Source: Thiomicrospira sp. ALE5
GTDB lineage: Bacteria > Pseudomonadota > Gammaproteobacteria > Thiomicrospirales > Thiomicrospiraceae
DNA: 64,000 nucleotides
Assembly (NCBI RefSeq): GCF_900112445.1
Contig: NZ_FOYY01000003.1
Coordinates: 755,960 to 819,959, forward strand
Reading direction: 5' to 3'
The notes under the pieces were generated by a model. That model was given only the letters and a program-made list of their open reading frames with translations. It had not been told where the DNA came from and ran no database searches. The position numbers and the translations under genes were made by a program. Of the stretch, positions 24,238 to 32,564 are shown piece after piece (the stretch's first letter is position 1; each line of letters opens with the position of its first letter).

Positions 24238-24620
24238 TATAACTGCGCTTTAATGCCTGCGGTAATACCCCAGTTGTTGTTATTTTTCGAAAAATACAGT
24301 TTTGCCAAAACCGCCGTATTCATAAAGTAATTGGAATGATAGGTAGTCTTTTACATGTCGAGTGAGGGTTCAAAATAAGGCTTTCTCGGTTGGAAAGGCT
24401 CCTTGACGTAATTGTTCAGGGCATTTGGGTATTCATCTTTAAATGAATCTTTCACAAATAGATTTTCAAGTTCGGTGTCGAGTTCTTTTTGACTCTTTGT
24501 GGTTGGTAAGTCAATTTCAACTTGAAGTGGAAAAAAGGTTCTTACGTGCAGTTGATTCGCCAGTGCATAGTTTGTTAAAAATTAAATGACAAAAAGTGCT
24601 TTTAAAAATAACCTAATCAT
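24238..24620 (-). pseudogene. Secreted protein remnant with two in-frame stops
   Basis: One frame runs from an ATG at 24620, behind AAGG, to 24238, about 127 codons, broken by TAA at 24582-24584 and again at 24351-24353. Ignoring the stops, it encodes a signal peptide (MIRLFLKALFVI, stop, FLTNYALA), an acidic middle segment with Lys/Glu, and a C-terminus with alternating beta-strand pattern (LAKLYFSKNNNNWGITAGI) like an outer-membrane barrel end. The first stop lies inside the signal peptide. No family identified. Confidence 0.5.
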
Positions 24621-24676
24621 AAAAAACCTTAACTTTAATCAAACTTGAAAAAGAAAAGTCTAAATCGCCAAAGAAA

Positions 24677-25594
24677 TTAATACTTATAAACGCAACGCAC
24701 AGCGGCGGTGCTGCGAATGCGATTAACGTATTCACCATTGTCCAAACGGTAAGCAGAACGGTAATCGGTTGACCAAACATAATCTACGGGTGTTTGAGTT
24801 GTGAAAATCAGTTTTGTGCGCCCTTTATCAACTTGACCAGCCAAATTGGTTAAGCGGCTTTGCCAAGGCAGAATCCATTTGTTAATGCCGTCCAAGGTCA
24901 GTTGTTTACAGTATTTTTCGGCTTCGCCATATGACATGACGGCCGTGGGTAGGTTTTTGTCTTGCCATACAAAACCATTGGCTGTGTCCACCACATAACC
25001 TTGATCATTAAGTGCGTTAAGTTTAATAACAGGCAATTCATTGCGTTTTGAGGCATTTATGGTTTTTTGCATAGAATCGCTCAAGACCGTGTTATCGCCA
25101 TCGGTTAGCACTTTTTCATGCGCTTCAGCGGCTTTTTGAAGTGTTTTGAGTTGCGGTTGATTTTGGAAAACGCCAAAGGTATTGGCTTCAAACTCTTCAG
25201 CTAGTTCGTAGTAATAGAGCAGGTCTTGTTTGCTGTTGTCGTCCAAAATTCCTGCATGAAATAAAGATTTACCACCAAAAAAACCAGGCGCCATTTTATC
25301 TTCAAGGTCGGCGGCTTTTTGATAAGCCATAACGGCTTGACGGGATTCATAGGTGTTGAGATTGCCGTCTATCGCCCCAGTGTAATAGCCCTGAATTTTT
25401 AATGTCTTTTGAACTTGCTGATTTACTTTAAGCTCATAGTCAGGCAAAAGCACACTACCACCTTTGCTAGACATGGCCGATGAAATACTCGCAACATCCC
25501 CCAAAAAACCCAATAGACCAGCCTGTGCTGATTTGCTGGCTAGCGTAGTTGCAGAAACAAAAGCAAGTTGAATAAAAAGTGGACGGAAGCGCAT
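24677..25594 (-). CDS. Periplasmic protein with peptidoglycan-binding and DUF1566 domains
   Basis: 305 residues with a signal peptide (about 1-25, ending AQA). Residues 55-100 resemble a PG_binding_1 domain (VQKTLKIQGYYTGAIDGNL and SRQAVMAYQKAA). Residues 205-305 are a DUF1566/Lcl C-terminal-like domain (GFVWQDKNL, SYGEAEKYCKQL, KWILPWQSRLTNL, STAAVRCVYKY). It probably binds the cell wall. It is the first gene of the island on the minus strand and may lead the cluster or be transcribed alone, since about 585 bp of decayed sequence separate it from the next intact gene. Confidence 0.78.
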   Translation of the reverse strand: MRFRPLFIQLAFVSATTLASKSAQAGLLGFLGDVASISSAMSSKGGSVLLPDYELKVNQQVQKTLKIQGYYTGAIDGNLNTYESRQAVMAYQKAADLEDKMAPGFFGGKSLFHAGILDDNSKQDLLYYYELAEEFEANTFGVFQNQPQLKTLQKAAEAHEKVLTDGDNTVLSDSMQKTINASKRNELPVIKLNALNDQGYVVDTANGFVWQDKNLPTAVMSYGEAEKYCKQLTLDGINKWILPWQSRLTNLAGQVDKGRTKLIFTTQTPVDYVWSTDYRSAYRLDNGEYVNRIRSTAAVRCVYKY

Positions 25595-25671
25595 CAGAAA
25601 ATTCCTTTGATATCATTGAATAAATGCGCCAAGTAGACTTGGCATATAACGGCTATATGCAATCAAGTTAA

Positions 25672-25920
25672 TTACTTAGCACACTCGCATTTGAACGCTA
25701 TATTACTAAATAAAGTGTTCAAGTGTCCACTTCCCTTATAATCCTCAACCAACTTCGCAAAGGTTTTTTGAAAGTAAACTAAGGCCTCACGGCTATCTGG
25801 GTTCGTGCAAGAAATCCGCGTGGTGCGACACGCCGGCTGGTGAAACACGCCTTTTTCAAACTTTAGCAAGCTAACAATCGCATCGTTACCACTTAAATCA
25901 ACTCCACAAACTAACATCAC
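25672..25920 (-). pseudogene. DUF3010 gene, truncated second copy
   Basis: The first 61 codons match the intact gene at 12321-12752 (VCGVDLSGNDAIVSLLKFE, then FAKLVEDYK). After that the sequence is unrelated and runs into the right inverted repeat and the island. The break lies exactly at the inverted-repeat edge (25736-25738), so the truncation was caused by the insertion or recombination event that made the island. Confidence 0.85.
25724..25738. repeat. Right inverted-repeat end of the island
   Basis: TGTCCACTTCCCTTA is the reverse complement of the left end at 12857-12871 with one mismatch. It abuts the truncated DUF3010 copy. The two ends enclose 12.9 kb. Confidence 0.6.
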
Positions 25921-25984
25921 GCCTCCTAGCTAAACAGTCTACTTACATTTAATCGAACAGCCCTTCGAAGGAATCTGCTCTAAC
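25736..25984. repeat. 249-bp direct repeat, right copy flanking the island
   Basis: Matches 12571-12819 at 240 of 249 positions. Identity stops abruptly on the left at the island end and on the right at 25984, where the sequence changes to unrelated noncoding DNA. Confidence 0.9.
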
Positions 25985-26178
25985 CAGTTTTCTCGCGAAT
26001 GGCGTAATGTCATGGACTACCTTCAAATAGTCTGTTTTAACTACGCCACTGTATATTCGTCTTTCATTTTTTGTTTTCCCTGTAACACATTTTTTCCACT
26101 GCATCTTATCAACACCCTGCCCCACCGACCAGTAAATAAAAAAATTGACATGAGTTAAAATTAATAATAATCAGCAAA
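25985..26178. other. Intergenic stretch without a supported gene
   Basis: No convincing reading frame, RNA gene or terminator was seen between the right direct repeat and the first structured repeat. The sequence is AT-rich towards its right end. Confidence 0.4.
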
Positions 26179-26235
26179 TAAGCTTTTATAGCTGATTGAA
26201 CCTTTACCTAGTGTTTTGGTTCGTGGCTGCGCCTC
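26179..26235. repeat. Structured direct repeat, copy 1 (truncated)
   Basis: Shares the block from AAGCTTT(T)ATAGCTGATTG through GAACCTTTACC and GGTTCGTGGCTGCGCCTC with copies near 27903 and 29684. It stops at GCCTC, so the terminal hairpin of the other copies is missing. It lies just downstream of the PIN-domain gene stop. Confidence 0.85.
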
Positions 26236-26240
26236 CGTTT

Positions 26241-26687
26241 TTACGCGCTCTGATATTGCTGATATAGGCTTTCCAACTGGGGCATGTGCCGATCATTTGA
26301 AGCCAAATCTAAGCCATGATGCTTTGAAACAGCAAAATGGAAAATATCAAAATTGCGTTTATTGATGTTTCGATCCGACGGGTTTTTCACTTGGCTATCA
26401 TCTAAACGGAATAAGTCACTGGCGAGCTCAGACACCTTACGCTCAATATCCAGCTCAACAAAACCATTCAAAATTTGCTTCATCGCGTTCAACTTTTCAA
26501 TCTCCGCCCAAGCGATACCGCGTAAAACCTCATAGCGAATCAATGGCGTGATTACCAGCACAACCTCATCATCGTTTAGCAAGCCTGCCAACTTAGCTTT
26601 AGCACTAGCTTTCATTTCCTCAGACGTACTACCCGATTCATCAAACGCCGCCACAATCATATTAGTATCAAGCAATACTCTTCTCAT
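26241..26687 (-). CDS. PIN-domain nuclease paired with AAA ATPase
   Basis: A 148-residue PIN-domain protein. The first acidic residue is Asp7 in VLLDTNMIV. Further acidic positions follow (YEVLRGIAWAEIE), and NFDIFHFAVSKHHGLDLASND near the C-terminus carries the remaining metal ligands. PIN domains are RNases, often toxins. The start overlaps the upstream ATPase gene by four bases, so the two form a coupled pair. The setting (toxin-antitoxin and restriction genes nearby) suggests phage defence in which the ATPase controls the nuclease. The C-terminus ends next to a repeat element. Confidence 0.8.
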   Translation of the reverse strand: MRRVLLDTNMIVAAFDESGSTSEEMKASAKAKLAGLLNDDEVVLVITPLIRYEVLRGIAWAEIEKLNAMKQILNGFVELDIERKVSELASDLFRLDDSQVKNPSDRNINKRNFDIFHFAVSKHHGLDLASNDRHMPQLESLYQQYQSA

Positions 26688-27802
26688 GCTTGGCCCCCAG
26701 CCATCAATTCAAGCAACTGCTTTTTTGCCTTGGCTTGATCACTTGGCTCAACAAGGTTTAACTTTTGCGCATTCATATCAATGCCAAATACATCCTTCAA
26801 TATATCCACCATCGACGCATTCGCTGGCGAGCAAATTCGATGTGTTTTAACGATACCCTCCTTATCGCGTTGCAAACGATACGCCTCGCCCTCTTTCAGT
26901 TGCGACAAAATCACCGAAGAATGCGTAGTGATATAAAAGGTCGCATTCGGAAAAAGCGTTTTCAGCGTTGGTATAATCCGCGCTTGCCATGACAGGTGCA
27001 AATGGCTCTCTATCTCATCAATAAACACCAGGCCTGGTACATGTTGCAACTGGCGCTCATTCGTAAAGTAGCTAAACCCGGATACGATGCTTTGAATAAT
27101 TTTTAAAATCGACATAAAACCGGAACTAAGCTGACTAAGTTTTCTTACCTGGCCATCAATTTTCAAACTGACCTTTTCATCACCGCTAATTTCCATAAAC
27201 TGCGGATCAATGCGTTCATCTAGCTGATTCAAAAGTTGCAGCACCGTTTTAATCTCAACCTCACGATTATCTTCACGGCTTTGATAAGGATTCGACGACT
27301 GTGCAAGCGTCACAAACCACTGCTCAATATTGGCATTCATATTCAGGTTAGAAAAGTTCTGACTCATACCGTCAAACAAGCTTTTGATATAAGCGTGATG
27401 TCGCTGCTCAAATGTTCCCGTTATCGGCTTAGCATTGCGAGACGGATCAATGAAACCACGGCTTTGCGACCCCAAATAAACTAGTGGTTCAGCAAAAAGC
27501 TTTACACCTTCTTTCTCATATTGTCTTTGAAGCGATGAAAAACTTATAAGATCATCAGATAATCTCCACTTGTTGCAACTTGAAAAAACCAATAACTCTG
27601 CTTTAAGCGACAAACCAAGCTCAGAAAAGATAGCGCTATGGTGATACAGTGCATATTGAAACATCGCCTCCAACAGCTTGGTTTTACCTACACCATTTTC
27701 ACCAATCACCACATAAGCGCGTTGAGCATGTTCAAAATCAGCCGCAACCCGCCCCACACCTTTTAAGCCTTCAATATTCAGCTTATTTAACGAAAACGTC
27801 AT
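26684..27802 (-). CDS. RecF/OLD-like AAA ATPase, putative defence sensor
   Basis: 372 residues. Walker A is GENGVGKT at 34-41, there is a signature-like QLSSGFMSIL near 224-233, and Walker B with following acidic residues is LVFIDEIESHLH near 258-269. ITTHSSVIL supplies the H-loop. This is the SMC/RecF-type arrangement of AAA_15/AAA_21 proteins that are common in defence loci. No fused nuclease domain is present; the catalytic partner appears to be the coupled PIN protein. It begins 70 bp from the structured repeat copy 2. The pair is not one I can match with confidence to a named defence system. Confidence 0.8.
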   Translation of the reverse strand: MTFSLNKLNIEGLKGVGRVAADFEHAQRAYVVIGENGVGKTKLLEAMFQYALYHHSAIFSELGLSLKAELLVFSSCNKWRLSDDLISFSSLQRQYEKEGVKLFAEPLVYLGSQSRGFIDPSRNAKPITGTFEQRHHAYIKSLFDGMSQNFSNLNMNANIEQWFVTLAQSSNPYQSREDNREVEIKTVLQLLNQLDERIDPQFMEISGDEKVSLKIDGQVRKLSQLSSGFMSILKIIQSIVSGFSYFTNERQLQHVPGLVFIDEIESHLHLSWQARIIPTLKTLFPNATFYITTHSSVILSQLKEGEAYRLQRDKEGIVKTHRICSPANASMVDILKDVFGIDMNAQKLNLVEPSDQAKAKKQLLELMAGGQA

Positions 27803-27879
27803 GGACTGCCTCCAAAGAGTTTTAATTACTCACACTATGATACTTATTAAACGAAACCAAAAAATATTGGCTAAAACTC

Positions 27880-27983
27880 TAAATTGTTGGTAATCTGCAT
27901 TCAAGCTTTATAGCTGATTGAACCTTTACCTAGTTTTTTGGTTCGTGGCTGCGCCTCAGTCGCCATAAGACTGGGGCATATTT
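27880..27983. repeat. Structured direct repeat, copy 2
   Basis: A full copy of about 100 bp between the ATPase-PIN pair and the HigB/HigA-like pair. It includes an inner stem GAACC...GGTTC and a terminal hairpin GCCTCAGTC (27953-27961) with GACTGGGGC (27969-27977), followed by CATATTT. Confidence 0.9.
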
Positions 27984-28065
27984 TTATCCCTAATTTTTCT
28001 CTACCAAAAGCTGTCGCTGATAGTTTTAGATAATAATTTCACCCTAAATAGGCCAATTAAATTAG

Positions 28066-29262
28066 CTAAAAGCCAAGAGCACACTTCACACTCGTTTTGA
28101 ATTGTTGACCAAACAACTTATAGTTGTTTCTTTCATAACGAATTCGCCCCGCAACAATATCAGGCGCAACATTCCATTGTTTAGCAAGGTTATTCACATC
28201 CTGTGCCGTTAAAATGCCGTGCGTTGCTTCCTTTGGTAAAAGCGCCGACTGTGCAAGCTCGTCGGCTTGAGTTTCGATTTCTGGGCGATCTTTAGCGTCC
28301 ATGTCATCAATGAACCAGCCGTCCTCACCATCCAAGTGAAGCGCAATATGTGCCAGTTCGTGCATTAAAGTAAACCAAAAATTATCGAGACGATCATGAC
28401 GTAATGTCAGCGAGACCACTGGATTGCCTGTTTCACTAATGCAGACCGCACCATCCAAATAGGTTTTTGGTAAGTGCTCTTCAAACACCAAGTGAATCCC
28501 ATGTTTATTTAAAAACTCTTTGGCAAGTAGTGGGCCTTTATTTGACCAAGACAGTTGAGCAACCTGTCTCATCCATTCAAGATTCACGACACCTGGCTGA
28601 TAGTTGGCAGGTAAGGTTTCTTCTTTAGCTAAGTGTAAAACTCGAACCTGCCAGGCCCAGAGTGCATAGGCATCAACTTCTTTATCATTTAAAGCATCAT
28701 GAGCCGTTGTTCTCATAAGCGCAGGTTTTAGGTTAAAGCCTCCTGCCACATTGGATAAAAATTCAGAAACTTTCTCCGCTGCATATTCTTTCAATTCATG
28801 TACGGTGCCTGAAAAGTCGCCAAAGTAGCCGCGCTTGCGCATTTCGGCAAGCGGGAAACAGAGCCATTCAACATCAGATTGCTCAATTTTTTTAAGGCTT
28901 GGATCTTGAATCAATGTTTCGAGTGAAATCCCCAGGCCTTCATGTAATCTGCGAATCATTGGAAGGCTAAGAGGTCTTTTGCCATTTAATACTTCGGAAA
29001 CTTTAGGAGCGGATCCGATGTAGGGAATTAAGTCTTTATTTTTGAACCCCATTTGATCCATACGAAATTTAATCGCTTCAATAGGCGTTGGCGGCTCCAT
29101 AGTGAACTGCTCTTCCTCATATTTTTCAATGACTAAGGCTAATAACTCTAATTCATCAGCAGCTTCTGTACCCTCAGCAGGATTTTGATCCATTAAAGCC
29201 ATTAAACGCTCCAAGGCTTGAGCGTGTTCCTGCTCATTTTTAATTACTTTAACGTTATTCAT
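28066..29262 (-). CDS. HigA-like antitoxin fused to ImmA/IrrE-type metallopeptidase domain
   Basis: 398 residues. An N-terminal Xre-type helix-turn-helix lies at about 65-115 (NKDLIPYIGSAPKVSEVLNGKRPLS). A C-terminal ImmA/IrrE domain carries HELAH at 301-305 and a downstream acidic segment (ETQADELAQSALLP) expected to supply the third metal ligand. Antitoxins of this fused type pair with HigB toxins. The toxin gene is just upstream, nine bases away, in the toxin-first order. A TGAGGAA site precedes the ATG. The peptidase domain may cleave or sense stress to release repression. Confidence 0.87.
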   Translation of the reverse strand: MNNVKVIKNEQEHAQALERLMALMDQNPAEGTEAADELELLALVIEKYEEEQFTMEPPTPIEAIKFRMDQMGFKNKDLIPYIGSAPKVSEVLNGKRPLSLPMIRRLHEGLGISLETLIQDPSLKKIEQSDVEWLCFPLAEMRKRGYFGDFSGTVHELKEYAAEKVSEFLSNVAGGFNLKPALMRTTAHDALNDKEVDAYALWAWQVRVLHLAKEETLPANYQPGVVNLEWMRQVAQLSWSNKGPLLAKEFLNKHGIHLVFEEHLPKTYLDGAVCISETGNPVVSLTLRHDRLDNFWFTLMHELAHIALHLDGEDGWFIDDMDAKDRPEIETQADELAQSALLPKEATHGILTAQDVNNLAKQWNVAPDIVAGRIRYERNNYKLFGQQFKTSVKCALGF

Positions 29263-29271
29263 GTTGATTCC

Positions 29272-29562
29272 TCAGAAAGTTTTTTTGTCGTATTCCGCAT
29301 GGGTTCCCACCCATTCAATAACAACCATGCCATTTTGGTAACGAACTTTGACAACAAGGCGGTAATGATTGCCTTTGATATTAAAAATCACGCGATTATC
29401 CGCTAAAAAATCGGCACTTGGATAACGCGCTTTAATGTCATGAGAGTCCTTCCAGCGGCAGTTTTTATTGGAGACTTCATCATGCCAAGCATTAATGGCA
29501 CTTCTCACATCAGCATGTTTTTTGCTGAACTTGTCCAATTTGTCTTTACCTAATACTTGCAT
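29272..29562 (-). CDS. HigB-type toxin
   Basis: 96 residues, basic, of the HigB/RelE-like mRNA interferase group. The pattern AINAWHDEVSNKNCRW followed by SADFLADNRVIFNIKGNHYRLVVKVRYQNG is typical of HigB proteins. The C-terminus has the usual WVGTHAEYDK. It is encoded directly before its HTH/ImmA antitoxin. Confidence 0.87.
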   Translation of the reverse strand: MQVLGKDKLDKFSKKHADVRSAINAWHDEVSNKNCRWKDSHDIKARYPSADFLADNRVIFNIKGNHYRLVVKVRYQNGMVVIEWVGTHAEYDKKTF

Positions 29563-29658
29563 GAACCGCCTTTTCTGGATCCGGTGTATTTTGACAAAAA
29601 GTTCCCAAAAAGGGAAGTATGGTTTTCACTATTTACTCAATTAAAAAATTGATCCAAA

Positions 29659-29766
29659 CGCTAAATAGGTGATAATTTGCTCTCAAGCTCTATGGCTGAT
29701 TGAACCTTTACCGAGTGTTTTGGTTCGTGGCTGCGCCTCAGTCGCCAAAAGACTGGGGCATATTTC
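29659..29766. repeat. Structured direct repeat, copy 3
   Basis: A full copy lying between hsdS and the HigB gene, matching copy 2 over about 100 bp. Its hairpin arms are at 29735-29743 and 29751-29759. Together with copies 1 and 2 it marks every boundary between the three minus-strand modules of this region. The rest of the 311-bp gap (29563-29873) holds no supported gene. Confidence 0.9.
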
Positions 29767-29873
29767 ACCTTTCTTACTTTTCAAGCAAAATACATTCAGC
29801 ACACTTGGTAATGAAAGGCTAAGGCGGTTGTTAATGCTGCATTTTTGGTTTGACTACCACTCATACTCCCTCC

Positions 29874-31079
29874 TTAGAGTTCGCCTTTAAAGGCGGAATC
29901 GAGAATTGATGCTTTTAGTTGCTGCATCTTTGTTATTTTCTCAGAAATCTCAGCTTTCAGCTTTACCGCTAATCGGTCAATTTCTTTGATTTGCTTAACA
30001 ATATTTTTTTGCTCATCAATAGTGGGCACAGGAATTTTTATTTCAGAGAGAATCTTTAGATTAATGTTTTTCTGCGCTGCGGCATTCGCTTTGCTGTCAA
30101 GCTGCTGCTGTAGCGTTGTCAAAAAGTAATAAAGATAATCGGTCTCTAGTTCCAAGGATGAAATACCAACAACACTATCAGGAAAGCATGCATCCATTCC
30201 CAAAATAGCTACGTCACCAATATTTGCTGCGATTGTTAGGCAAATAGTACCCTTGGGCCACAGTTTACTTTGTTGTAGCCCTTTTTCATTGTATGTAGCT
30301 GAAAATGTGGTGATGTATTTTTGTGCATTACGAACATCGCCAGTTTGAATAAAGGGATACTCACCGCCAAATAATAATTTGTCGTTACGAGGTCGATGCT
30401 TGGACTTGCCTCGTGCCACTTCAGCTACTTCGTTCAACTCTTTTAATGGCGATTTGTCTTGACCTAAACTAAACACACTGGCTAACTCACTCGTATAAAG
30501 CGAATCAGCCAGTGTGATGCTTTCCTGTAGGTGTTCGATGGCGGTGTCGATGCGGGTGATTAGTGCATCGAGTTTTTCGACGATGCGTTTTTGTTCATCA
30601 ATGCTAGGAATCGGTATTAGCGCTTTCTTTAGATTTCCATCTGTAATTGCGGGGTATGAAGCGCCGCCTACATAAGGTTCAATCTGACGTTGAACAAAGT
30701 CCGTTGTTACAAAATAAAACAAATAGGCTGGTAAAACTTTTTCATTAGCTCTTAGAACACAGAATCCAGTTGATGCTACAGGTGATTTGTATTCATCACG
30801 AACCAACGCTATATTTTTTAAGTTTGGACGCGTAGTGGCAAAGATCACATCGTTTAGCTGTATTTGTTTCTTCGCACGCGATGGGGCATCTTTGCCAAGA
30901 ATTTCTTTTGGTTCTGTGATGGTAAATCTATTACGATCAACTGAAGATATATCAATATACGTCCACAATTTATTAGTGTCTTTTAATGGATTTAGATTTT
31001 CCGTTTTTTCAACCGCTTCAGCCAGCTTGTGCCACTCCCACCCCTCCGGCAGTTCGTATAAAACCTGTTCCATACTCAC
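29874..31079 (-). CDS. hsdS: Type I restriction-modification specificity subunit HsdS
   Basis: 401 residues with the two-fold architecture of HsdS. One target-recognition domain covers about 1-150 and another about 205-345. Each is followed by a conserved helical region beginning IDEQKRIVEKLDAL or IDEQKNIVKQIKEI. The start overlaps hsdM by four bases. The protein directs the methylase and nuclease to a bipartite DNA target, which cannot be read from sequence. Confidence 0.92.
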   Translation of the reverse strand: MSMEQVLYELPEGWEWHKLAEAVEKTENLNPLKDTNKLWTYIDISSVDRNRFTITEPKEILGKDAPSRAKKQIQLNDVIFATTRPNLKNIALVRDEYKSPVASTGFCVLRANEKVLPAYLFYFVTTDFVQRQIEPYVGGASYPAITDGNLKKALIPIPSIDEQKRIVEKLDALITRIDTAIEHLQESITLADSLYTSELASVFSLGQDKSPLKELNEVAEVARGKSKHRPRNDKLLFGGEYPFIQTGDVRNAQKYITTFSATYNEKGLQQSKLWPKGTICLTIAANIGDVAILGMDACFPDSVVGISSLELETDYLYYFLTTLQQQLDSKANAAAQKNINLKILSEIKIPVPTIDEQKNIVKQIKEIDRLAVKLKAEISEKITKMQQLKASILDSAFKGEL

Positions 31080-32548
31080 TTCTCCGCCAGTAGCTGTTCG
31101 ATTTCGTCGAGCAGGCCTGCTACTTGTTGTTCTTTGATGCGGATTTGTTTGAGGATGTCATTAGGCGCGAGGTGTACCGTGTCTTTTTGTTTGGCCGGGT
31201 TTTTGGCGGAGAGATCGTAATCTTCCGCGAGTTTACTGGCGGATACCGTCCATGATCGTTCTGTGGTTTCACGGCGGTTGTAAAGCTCAACAAACTCGGC
31301 TAAATGCGCGTCGGTAATCGGTTTGTTTTTGGTGAGTTTTTGTTCCGGTTCGCATTCGTAGTACCAGACATCGCTGGTGCCGCCGCTGCGTTCAAAAAAC
31401 AGTACATTGGTTTTTACGCCGGAATAGGGCAAAAACACACCGGCGGGCAGGCTTAAAATCGTGTGCAGGTTAAAGTTTTCCAGCAGTTCTTGTTTGACTT
31501 GTTTAAACGCGCTATTGGTTTGAAACAGAACGCCTTCTGGGATAACAATCGCCGCTTTGCCACCGGTTTTAAGGGTTTTCATAAAGTGCTGCATAAACAG
31601 CAGTTCGGTGGCGTTGCTTTGAATCGGAAAGTTCTGTTGGATTTGTGATTTTTCTTTGCCGCCAAACGGCGGGTTGGCAAGAATAATGTCGTAGCGGTCT
31701 TTTTCTTGGATATCGCGGATATTCTGCGTCAGCGTATTGCCGCGAAATAAATTCGGCGATTCGATACCGTGCAGAATCATATTCATCATGCCCATCACAT
31801 AGGCCAGCGAGGTTTTTTCAAAGCCGAAAAACGTATCCTGTTGAATAAAATCCCATTGCTCGGTGGTGAGTTGCGATTTATTGGCTTTGAGATGGTCAAA
31901 AACTTCGACTAAAAAACCACAAGAACCGGCGGCGGCATCGTAAATGGTTTGACCAGGCCTGGGGTCGAGCACTTTAACCATCGCCCGCACCACTGCGCGC
32001 GGAGTATAAAATTCACCAGCGTAACCGCCGGCATCGCCCATGTTTTGCAGCAGCCCTTCATACACCAATGAAAGTTCAAACAAGTCACTTTCAGATTGAA
32101 AATTCAGCGTGTCGATAATATCCAGCACTTCGCGCAGGGTATGACCAGAGGCAACTTTATTGTCGAGGTATTGAAAAATCGCGCCGATTTTATAGGTGAA
32201 GGATTTGGGATCAGCGCTGGTGGCATTGGCAAAGTTTTTTAGGTAAGGAAACAGTTCTTTGTTGACGTAATCGGTGAGGTCGTCGCCGGTGCGAACGCGG
32301 TTAATATCCAGCTTGCCATCGGGCGTTTTCGGACAGGCCCAGTTTGACCAGCGGTGTTCTTCATCCAATACCGGTTGGTAAGGTTTGCCGGACAGAATGG
32401 CTTCGTCTTCTTTTTCGGCTTCATAGTCGTCTAAAAACTTGAGAAACAACACCCAAGAGGTTTGTTCGGTATAGTGCATCGCCCCGCTAATGCCGTCATC
32501 ACGGCGCAAAATATCAGTAATTCGGTCTATTTTTTGTTGTAGTGACAT
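31076..32548 (-). CDS. hsdM: Type I restriction-modification methyltransferase subunit HsdM
   Basis: 490 residues. An N-terminal HsdM_N-like helical domain is followed by an N6-adenine methyltransferase domain. The SAM motif is YDAAAGSCGFL and the catalytic motif is DIILANPPFGG. VIPEGVLFQ is also typical of the family. It is coupled to hsdS downstream. Between this gene and hsdR lies a decayed DUF1016 gene, so the operon is R, pseudogene, M, S. Confidence 0.93.
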   Translation of the reverse strand: MSLQQKIDRITDILRRDDGISGAMHYTEQTSWVLFLKFLDDYEAEKEDEAILSGKPYQPVLDEEHRWSNWACPKTPDGKLDINRVRTGDDLTDYVNKELFPYLKNFANATSADPKSFTYKIGAIFQYLDNKVASGHTLREVLDIIDTLNFQSESDLFELSLVYEGLLQNMGDAGGYAGEFYTPRAVVRAMVKVLDPRPGQTIYDAAAGSCGFLVEVFDHLKANKSQLTTEQWDFIQQDTFFGFEKTSLAYVMGMMNMILHGIESPNLFRGNTLTQNIRDIQEKDRYDIILANPPFGGKEKSQIQQNFPIQSNATELLFMQHFMKTLKTGGKAAIVIPEGVLFQTNSAFKQVKQELLENFNLHTILSLPAGVFLPYSGVKTNVLFFERSGGTSDVWYYECEPEQKLTKNKPITDAHLAEFVELYNRRETTERSWTVSASKLAEDYDLSAKNPAKQKDTVHLAPNDILKQIRIKEQQVAGLLDEIEQLLAEK

Positions 32549-32564
32549 GGTTACTCTTTGTTGT

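Noticed and set aside
27880-27983. tRNA-like element (GGTTC-AATC on the minus strand resembles a T arm)
   Set aside because: No acceptor stem, anticodon arm or D arm can be drawn around it.
28066-29262. Stand-alone IrrE/PprI radiation-response regulator
   Set aside because: The N-terminal HTH and the HigB gene directly upstream mark it as a toxin-antitoxin partner.
26179-29766. Integron attC sites or a CRISPR array as explanation of the three repeats
   Set aside because: The core RYYYAAC/GTTRRRY pairs of attC are not present, no integrase is in the window, and the spacing of about 1.7 kb with genes between excludes CRISPR.
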